NCBI GenBank assembly: GCA_950295325.1
Contig: OX485804.1
Coordinates: 1,612,001-1,676,000, forward strand
Length of the DNA stretch: 64,000 nucleotides
Direction: 5' to 3'
Source of the DNA: Polytrichum commune
Taxonomy: Eukaryota; Streptophyta; Polytrichopsida; Polytrichales; Polytrichaceae
Both the position numbers and the translations under genes were made by a program. Under the pieces are notes generated by a model. It made no database searches, was not told the DNA's origin, and saw nothing but the letters and a program-made list of their open reading frames with translations. Of the stretch, positions 56,329 through 64,000 are shown in pieces; the stretch's first letter is position 1; each line of letters opens with the position of its first letter.

Positions 56329-58668
56329 ATGACGAACTTTGGGTGTGCTGCGGCAGATTTGCTAACGTTGCAAAATGCGTTTGGGGGAGGGAATGCAACG
56401 GCGTTGCAGGATTTTCTGTGCGGGAAGCTCGATGGAATCTCTGCGCAACTTGGATACACAAGCCTGGCGGTGGACAACACATACTTGCTGTTCTCGACCT
56501 ACTTGGTGTTTTCGATGCAGCTGGGATTCGCCATGCTGTGTGCAGGCTCCGTGCGAGCGAAGAACACCATGAACATCATGCTTACGAATGTGCTTGACGC
56601 AGCCTGTGGAGGAATTTCCTACTACATCTTTGGATTTGCGTTTGCTTTCGGCCAGGGGCCTAACCCCAACGGCTTCATCGGTCACTTCAACTGGGGGTTG
56701 AATGGCATCCCAAGCTCCAGCTACGACTACAGCTTCTTCCTGTTCCAGTGGGCTTTCGCCATAGCCGCAGCTGGAATCACATCAGGATCCATCGCAGAGC
56801 GAACACAATTTGTTGCCTATTTGGTGTACTCATCCGTCCTCACGGGATTCGTTTACCCCATTGTCTCACATTGGGTTTGGAGCACCGACGGGTGGTTGTC
56901 TGCGTCCAAAGTCACTGGCCCAGGAGGGCTATTGTTCGGCACCGGCGCCATCGACTTCGCAGGCTCAGGAGTGGTGCACATGGTGGGAGGAATTGCAGGT
57001 CTTTGGGGAGCTTTGATCGAGGGACCTCGCATTGGCCGATTCGACAAGAGTGGGAACTCGATGATCTTCAGGGGCCACTCTGCGACGTTGGTTGTGCTGG
57101 GAACCTTTTTGTTGTGGTTCGGATGGTATGGGTTTAACCCTGGGAGCTTTGTCAAGATTCTGGTGCCGTATGCTGATTTCCGTGGGAACTGGACCGGAGT
57201 GGGGAGGACTGCGGTGACCACTACGTTGGCTGGAAGCATGGCTGCCATCACCACCTTGTTTGCAAAGCGGTTGCTGGATGGCCACTGGAATGTATTGGAT
57301 GTGTGCAATGGGCTGTTGGGAGGGTTTGCAGCCATCACCGCCTCCTGCGCTGTCGTCTCCCCCTGGGCTAGCATCATCTGTGGGTTCGGCTCCGCTTGGG
57401 TGCTCATCGGCCTCAACAGACTTGCAGGTAAATTCCCATCCTTGGTTTTTCTCCTCCGTCTTGCTTTTTCTTGGCTGAATTGGATATGCCGTCTCTAGTG
57501 GGTTAGGCGCCTAACAGATGCGTAGAGGGATCACTTGGCATCGGCCATTGCTTTGTGAATTTGGGTTCAACACCGACTGAAAACCAATTTCAGATGGTTG
57601 TCGGAACAATGTCGGACCTTTGTGTTTCCTCCGGGAATTGGATATATGGCTGGTAGGTTAGGCTGACAGTATCGTATAAGTATCACTTGTCGGTCATTGG
57701 TTTCAAACCTTAGGTAATTCGGCACGACTGGATACCAATTTCAGTTGGTTGTCGGATCAATGCCGGACCTCAGTGTTTCCTCCGGGGATTGGATTTGTCG
57801 ACTCTGGTGGGTTAGGCTAACAGATTCGTATAGGTGTCACTTGTCGGTCACTGGTCTCAGACTTTAGGTAATGCGACAACAACTGAAAACCAATTTCAGA
57901 TGGTTGTCGGATCAATGTCGGACCTCTGTATTTCCTTCGAGATTCGGACTTTGTGTCTGGTGGGACGTTAGGCTAACAGATTCGTATAGAATCTCTTCTC
58001 AGTCATTGCTTTCAGAATTTTGTTGATTGAATCAACACCGAGCTGATTTTTACTGTCGCTTTGAATTATCTCTGTTTGGTCTTTCTGACAATTAACATTG
58101 GCAAGTTTCTGTCACAGTAATCTCCTCACATCAATAGTCTATTCACAGGTGCACCGGTGAGTCTAATCCAATGTGTAAGTGTGCGTCTGTGAGTTTCAAT
58201 GTCAATGCAATAGTGAGTCTGATGATTCTGTTGGTTGCTGCAGCTCGATTGAAATTCGACGACCCTCTGGAAGCAGCACAGCTCCACGGCGGGTGCGGAG
58301 CGTGGGGGCTTCTGTTCGTGGGCCTGTTCGCCGAGAAGGACTACGTCCAGCAAATCTACGGTGGGGGAGACAGGCCATACGGTCTGTTCATGGGCGGAGG
58401 AGGCAAGCTCCTGGCAGCCCAGATTGTGGAGATTCTCGTCATTGCAGGATGGGTGACGGTCACCATGGGCCCCCTCTTCTACGCTCTACACAAGTTGCGT
58501 CTCCTCCGTATCAGCCCCGAAGACGAGATCGCAGGCATGGACGTCACCCGCCACGGAGGGACAGCGTACATCCACGCAGACGGATCCGAGCACATGATGC
58601 ACTTGAGCTCCATCAATGGTCTCAAACGACCTCACGAGCATAACGGCCACGACCAGATGCCCATCTGA
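56329..58668 (+). CDS. AMT1-type high-affinity ammonium transporter
   Basis: Two exons, 56329-57427 and 58244-58668, joined at phase 1 ([10 protein letters not shown]), give 507 residues, normal for AMT1. Eleven membrane spans are expected. Visible signatures: [55 protein letters not shown] (first pore His about 217), [10 protein letters not shown], and [16 protein letters not shown] (second pore His about 380). The cytosolic tail [17 protein letters not shown] keeps the Thr (about 467) whose phosphorylation closes the trimer in Arabidopsis AMT1;1. It imports ammonium across the plasma membrane as a trimer. The single 816-nt intron contains a four-copy tandem array. GC-rich codon use contrasts with the flanks, as in the other intact genes here. 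There is strong full-length similarity; the paralogue number within AMT1 is unknown. Confidence 0.96.
57485..58025 (+). repeat. Tandem array of ~155-bp units (4 copies) in the AMT1 intron
   Basis: The landmark 'ggttaggc' recurs at 57501, 57656, 57810 and about 57965, a period of 154-156 bp. Units share 'aacagattcgtatag', 'tcacttgtcggtcattg', 'ctgaaaaccaatttcag' and 'tggttgtcggatcaatgtcgg'. It is entirely intronic and contains neither the donor nor the acceptor. Confidence 0.9.
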
Positions 58669-60239
58669 TTAAAAACCCTAAAAAAGAGTGATGTTGGCCA
58701 TCTGACCAAACCAATTGAATCGGTGGTTACTTTCGGAAACATCGATGATATCAAAACCAGAAATTTTAGCTCAGCTTCAGATGTACTGTTAGTGGCTTCT
58801 TTCTTTGTTGATCTGCTAGTTTTTTGGTAGGCTCGAAGAAAGATTCATACTAATTAATGAAGGTGTGGTTTAGAGAGGATTCAGTTGCGCCCACGATTTG
58901 GGTTTATAGAGGATTCACGGAATTCACAGAATTCACAGCAAGAAAGCAAGTTAGAAAGAAACAAAGAAAGAATTAAAGAAAACAAATTTGGGCGACCAGA
59001 TTATGATGGTGGCCTGCAACCGCTGCAGAAAGTCGTTTTGAAGCTTTCTGCGGGTAGTTCAATGTTAAGGCTGTGAAACACAAGAGTTGCAATCCGGGAC
59101 AATGTCAGGCTTCCTGATTGTATAATAAACAGCGCTTCTTCTCCGTTTCGACTGTTAGTCTATTGTACTTCGGTTCATTGTCTTGAAGGATGATCATGTT
59201 GTAGGGGTTTTCGTTCAACTTAAATATCTGTTGAGTTTTTTTGCAATGCTCGAATCTTGTGTGTAGCACTTCAATCTTCGTCACGGTTGCAATGTGGACG
59301 TCCCAAACTGAGCTGAATGATTTCAAGAATTGACTAGTTGGTCTGGGAAACTTGCATAAAGCTAATTAAGGTACCATTTGTAGCAGCGATACATAGTTAA
59401 AAATTGGTGACTTCATTGCACTGAACTGGTATCCCTCATGTACATTGTCAGAATGGTTACCAGAGTGTGTTTAGGCTTTTGCACAAAGTCATTTAGAGAA
59501 AGATTGCCTTGATTTATTCCCTGAATACCGAAACGTAGAATAAAATCTTGACATTAGAGCTCTCATAGCACTCCCTTCTTGGAAGGTGGATTAGGTCAAA
59601 TCTGAACTCATCAGACTCCCCTTAAACAACCTCCATCTTAATTGACAGCTTGAGGCTCGAGGGTATAACGTAGGTGATTAGCAAGAGTGTAGGTCCCAGC
59701 TGAATACCTACCAATCCCCAAATCTACCTGGGAGGCTGGCGATTCCTCATACCTTGGAGGTCTCACAAAGTCATTCGTTATTGAAATCATAGTTTCTTCG
59801 AAGAATGTATTGCACTCTAAGTATCATTCGAGTGGCTATAGAGGGCACATGAGCTCACTCTTAGAATCAGTTAATAAAGTTCTCATCTGCACGTGGCTCG
59901 AGGTCAGTAGGTAGCCCTATTGCTTGAAATAAGCTTGAATTTCACTAAGTGCTACCAAAGAAAGTTCATCACATATTTCAGCTCCAATAATTACCATGAA
60001 TTGCGCAATGACTTACGACGAGGAGATGACAGAGGATTGGAAGTCAATCCTGCAATGGGACAATCTTGTTTATGTCCTCTTTCTTACGCATAACTTGTGT
60101 CATCTTATATTAAGATTGAATGACGACCTCAAGTATTCGGAGATGTCTTAAGGTTATCTGCTGTGTAATGGAACTCCATCAAATCTGGTATAAGGAAACA
60201 CTTCTAAAGGGGATGGCGACACATATGGAAACGCTAGTC
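58669..60239. other. Intergenic after AMT1
   Basis: AMT1 3' UTR and then unremarkable AT-rich DNA. Short open frames at 58885-59076 (plus) and 59105-59326 (minus) have no recognisable content. Confidence 0.45.
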
Positions 60240-60557
60240 TCAAAACAGAGATCGGTGGGCCACGGTAAAAGAAGCTTGGCCTTGACATGTGCCTAACCTT
60301 GAGGAGTTTTGGTTCCAAGGTTGGACCCTTTTTTTTTGGTTTTTTATCTTGGTTTATCAAACTCTGTTTTGAAACCTACATTTTTGAACGCGTGTGGCTT
60401 TTACATGTAAGGTTTAAAATCTCCGTTTCCAATCGGAGTTGAAAACGAACGGTTTTAACCATTAAATGAGGGAACAACCTTGAAACCACGCTTCTCAAGG
60501 TTAGGTCAAGGGTCAAATTCTTTTACCTAGGCCCACCAATCTCCATTTCAAAATTTG
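60240..60557. mobile_element. Fold-back MITE with long inverted repeats
   Basis: About 85-bp arms are inverted to each other with roughly 80% identity. Shared blocks in mirrored order are 'gagatyggtgggcc', 'ggtaaaaga', 'cctaaccttgag' and 'ttccaagg'/'tttcaagg'. The whole element is about 318 bp and could fold into a hairpin. Target duplications were not resolved, so the superfamily is unassigned. Confidence 0.75.
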
Positions 60558-62425
60558 GCATTATCAAATGTTGTGTGGCCTCCACATAAGTTGATCAAAG
60601 CAAGTGCATTGGTTGTTGACCTCCTATAGCGGGCATTTTAGATTTTTTCATCAATAGGTTTAGGTTGTAAAAACCCTCAGGTAACGAAGTATGTGCAAAG
60701 TACATAGCTTCAATCCTTTCATTTACCAAAGCTTTGATCTAAATTTGTGCGCTGACATGATTAAACTTCGCAAGTGTCTCTAGAGTTGCTTTGGATCTTT
60801 ATGACACTTGGGCGAGCCGATCCTTTCAAGTGGAATGGATTGCCTTCCCAAAAAATGCACACTTGGGAAAGTATGCATCAATATCAATGCATTGTATAGA
60901 GTATTGTACAAGCTTAGTGTATCTCACATGTAAGAACCCCTTCACTGAGGTGTGTCACATGCTCTGGCCTTGAAGTTCTCTTCCGTATCATGTTTTTCTA
61001 CATGACAATTTGAGGATGATTAAATGTGTGGCGTGATCATATTTCTGTGCATGCTCTGTTACACGACACTTGTACAATCAGTATACACCGCCAATGATGC
61101 AATGAATTTCAAATGTTTACTCCAATAATCTTTGCACAACTTTTTTTTAGAAGTTATGCCCTTCAAGAGGGTGTCCACCATTGCACTTTGAATTTCCCAT
61201 ATGCCTATGAGTTCTTATCATATTCTGTCAGTGTTTGTGCTCTCCCAAGCCACACATGTTTAGATTTATGTTTTGCATCATGTCTTATCAATAGAAAATC
61301 CCCTACCAGTATGTCCTTCCGTGAAAGGTGTGCATATGTGCTGAATAAATATGGACTTACAGAACGTAGATTTTGTGCGATGATTTCCAGTGCTATGAGT
61401 TGAGCATTCAAGATAACCCACCACCTACTGAAATTTTGGCAGTGCGATTTTCCTGAAGCTCATACTGTAGATTCAAACATTATTCTCATCAACCAGGTGA
61501 GGTGACAGATGTGCACAAAATTGGAGATTAGCCCTAGATCTTCAAGTTCTATCAATCTCTCTGGCTGATTGCAATTTGCCATACATCAGCAACAAATTTT
61601 GCAGTACTAACGAGTCATTGATTATATAATTATGTTGCCTTAGGCCTCCTCCACACCATTGAGTCAGTATCATAGACGGATATACAAGGACGTATATAGC
61701 TCAAGTGACCAAAAGCTTTATTGATTTTCATGGTAGCAGATTGCTACATGTAAAGTACCACTATTGTGACCCAATGCCAAATGCACCGGACCCCTGAGGG
61801 AGGGGACTTGTAACCATGTGCGATCGCTCATCCATGAGCAAAAGGGTTATTTGAACTCGTTACGATTTTGCTTCCATTGAGGCACAATATAATCCATAAT
61901 TTCCAGTCTGTCCATGAGCTGATCTTAAGCTGATAGAAGGTGAGATTTCAAAAACAAATTGTCATAGGATGCATACAATTGAAGATGCAACATGTGCGTG
62001 GTGAATAAAAAACACTTATAACTGTGTAGTCCACTTTGGTGGCGATTACCATGCAATTTGAGAGGAAGTCAACAACACTACATTTCAAAAGCCCAGTTCT
62101 GATCAATTTATATTTTGTATGCATCAAGTAGATAAACAAACGTCAACCTAAGATATCAACATCTCAAGTGACGACAAGGTAAGTTCACGACACCCTGGGA
62201 TCAGTTTGTGCCTGACCTAAACCTTCTAAGCATTTGCAAACCCAAAAGGACAGTCATACTCACCTACAAAACATGGACATAATCAAGTGGCAACCTCTCA
62301 TAATTCCACACCCGTCATCGCTACCTTTCTTCAGACAAAGCCTTCTCCCGTCTACCAAGGTCCAACTCAAAGAACGCAGTTTAAAGAAATATGCATGTGC
62401 CAAACGAACTATTCTTTCGCCTTTT
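60558..62425. other. Intergenic, no gene seen
   Basis: Longest frames (60791-60973, 61113-61403 and a minus-strand frame at 61205-61411) overlap and show no family features. No structured repeat was noticed. Confidence 0.45.
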
Positions 62426-62728
62426 AGAGCGAAGTATTCTTTCGCCTTTCACTAAAGAATACCGTGCGCTGGTTACATTCACCGGCATATCCCAATTTTT
62501 GGACTGCCTCTTTCGGGGCCCAACCAAGAAATCATAAGCAGGAGATTACATCTGTGACATGGGCAATTGAAGTGTCTCCAAACGCGAGCCGAGTGCAAAG
62601 TGTCACCAGGTGAATACTACGGAACAGTTGTCTTCTCAATTCTGCTTGAGAACTGGAACTTTATCTTGCAGTGCAATCACAGGATTCACTAGATTGTAGC
62701 TAAGCTAAAGTGTAGGGAGGGAGATTAG
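62426..62728 (+). repeat. Direct repeat, copy 1 (303 bp)
   Basis: Begins 'agagcgaagtattc' and ends 'gtagggagggagattag'. It is closely similar along its length to 63261-63566. Just upstream (62407) the opening motif 'aactattctttcgcctttta' occurs once more, a small internal duplication. Confidence 0.85.
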
Positions 62729-63260
62729 AGAACCTCTGTGGATTGACCTAATCGAAATTGATTTGCAAGATCAGGTGTTGCGAAAATCCTGCGTTTTCAA
62801 TTTTGCCGCCTCTGATCGGTTCTTGCCTGAAACATTGATGCTTTCCTCTTGTGCCGCAAGCAAAGTAAAGTCAGGGAACCGAAATGCTGCAAAATGCAAG
62901 CAAACTGTAAAGCATCAAGTTGGCACTACGGCACAGTTTCGCTTTCTCAGCTCCTTCTTGCAATTTGCAACTCAAAGCACAGGACTGAGATATCTATCAT
63001 TACCAAGTCAATTTTGAAATTGATTTAGAGTGATTCCATTACTAAGTAAAATTCTCACCCTTGAGATGTTCAGAAATATCAATGGTCACAGGTCCTCAAG
63101 CTCTAGTGTAGAGTGCCCCTAACTCATTTCGCTCACATCTCCTCAAAAACAAGATAGAGAGCATTCCGGAGATTGTCCCATATCGCTTGTGCGCAACGCT
63201 CAATCGTATATAAAGTCGCACCCTTCCTGATAGATAATTACACAGCCGGGTGCTCAGCAC

Positions 63261-63566
63261 AGAGCGAACTATTTTTTCGCCTTTTACTAAAGAATACCGT
63301 GCACTGGGTACATTCACCGGTATATCCCATTTTTTGGACTGCCCCTCTTTGGGCCCAACCAAGGAAACATAAGCAGGAAATTACACCTGTGCCATGGGCA
63401 ATTGAAGTGTTTCCAAGACGAGCCAAGTGCAAGGTGTCTGTCATCAGGTGAGTACTACGGCATAGTTGTCTTCTCAATTCTGCTTGCAAACTGTAACTTT
63501 ATCTTGCAGTGCAAGCACAGGATCCACTAGATTGTAGCTAAGCCAAAGAGTAGGGAGGGAGATTAG
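63261..63566 (+). repeat. Direct repeat, copy 2 (306 bp)
   Basis: Same orientation as copy 1, offset by about 835 bp. It could be the paired terminal repeats of a miniature retroelement (TRIM), but TG...CA ends, a tRNA primer site after copy 1 and a purine tract before copy 2 are not evident, so a simple segmental duplication is equally likely. It is followed by two telomere-type TTTAGGG units. Confidence 0.85.
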
Positions 63567-64000
63567 GGTTTAGGGTTTTCCTCCAATTGAATACCAAATG
63601 AAAGATGTCCCAGCTTTGTTCAAGTTGAATGGCCAGAATTTATACATCCAATAAATACAAGACAAACGAAAAATCTTACATCGAGATGTAATAAGCTTAT
63701 GCAAACCTCGAATCAGGTCAAATTGACCGCTTATTGAGTGCCACAAGTGGCGGCTTATCAACTGAATACACACATAATTAATCACACACATAAAGGCATG
63801 TGATTAATACACATCCAAACCTCTATATTTGACCTAGCTAAACACAACCACTAGGTAGCTTGAACCTAATCATTCTCCTGTACAAGACATACGTTAGATA
63901 ATTATCGTAACTATGATGCTACATATATGAAGACTTAGTAACTATGACTCATGTGGAACCAATGTAGAGTACTTCGCCACATTTTGTCATTGCAACGTAC
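63567..64000. other. Intergenic at window edge
   Basis: Starts with 'ggtttagggtttt' (plant telomere-like heptamers) and continues as AT-rich DNA to the window end. No gene is seen. Confidence 0.45.

Noticed and set aside
56853..57416. 187-codon minus-strand frame across AMT1 exon 1
   Set aside because: Antisense shadow of a strongly conserved transporter exon.
58179..58643. 154-codon plus-strand frame overlapping AMT1 exon 2
   Set aside because: Arg/Pro-rich shadow in the wrong frame; the correct frame encodes the conserved AMT1 pore helix and tail.
1..64000. CRISPR arrays, rRNA, bacterial operons
   Set aside because: None present; repeats lack spacer structure and genes have spliceosomal introns.

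Overview
The window is nuclear DNA of a land plant. It has plant-type genes (an L-type lectin receptor kinase, an AMT1 ammonium transporter, a plant DEAH9/DHX35 helicase and a plastid-type Mini-RNase III), GT-AG introns, AT-rich intergenic DNA and many plant transposon families. Compact genes with short introns, set in degenerate transposon-rich DNA, would suit a non-seed plant (bryophyte, lycophyte or fern), but this is inference and the species is not identifiable from the sequence.

Layout. 0-5 kb: no confident gene; two long-period tandem arrays and one possible minus-strand exon. 8.4-11.0 kb: minus-strand gene for a protein with an FHA domain, acidic tracts and a PBZ-type zinc-finger half (APLF-like, DNA-damage response). 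12.2-14.7 kb: minus-strand Mini-RNase III with a likely plastid transit peptide, six exons. 15.6-18.4 kb: cluster of small inverted-repeat transposons, one nested inside another. 19.6-20.7 kb: GC-rich island with an intact 365-codon Cys-rich orphan ORF. 20.7-28.7 kb: AT-rich gene desert. 28.7-34.4 kb: transposon zone (hAT-like MITE, four-exon CACTA/EnSpm-associated gene with TGACTA-rich flank, hAT transposase fragment, tRNA-like sequence). 35.8-38.0 kb: intronless lectin receptor kinase. 40.9-44.7 kb: five-exon DEAH9 helicase. 45-55 kb: decayed mobile elements and MITEs. 56.3-58.7 kb: two-exon AMT1 transporter. 58.7-64 kb: no gene found; a fold-back element and a 300-bp direct repeat.

The genes do not form a pathway; as usual in plants they are neighbours only. 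Functions span DNA repair signalling, plastid RNA processing, cell-surface perception, spliceosome-linked RNA remodelling and ammonium uptake.

The most unusual structural theme is low-copy tandem repetition with a long period (2-4 copies of about 130-300 bp). At least seven arrays occur in 64 kb, and several lie inside genes. In two unrelated genes (APLF-like and DEAH9) the array triplicates the 3' end of exon 1 together with its 5' splice site, giving three near-identical potential donor sites. Exon-intron models were built by hand from reading frame, splice consensus and phase agreement; none is backed by transcript data.
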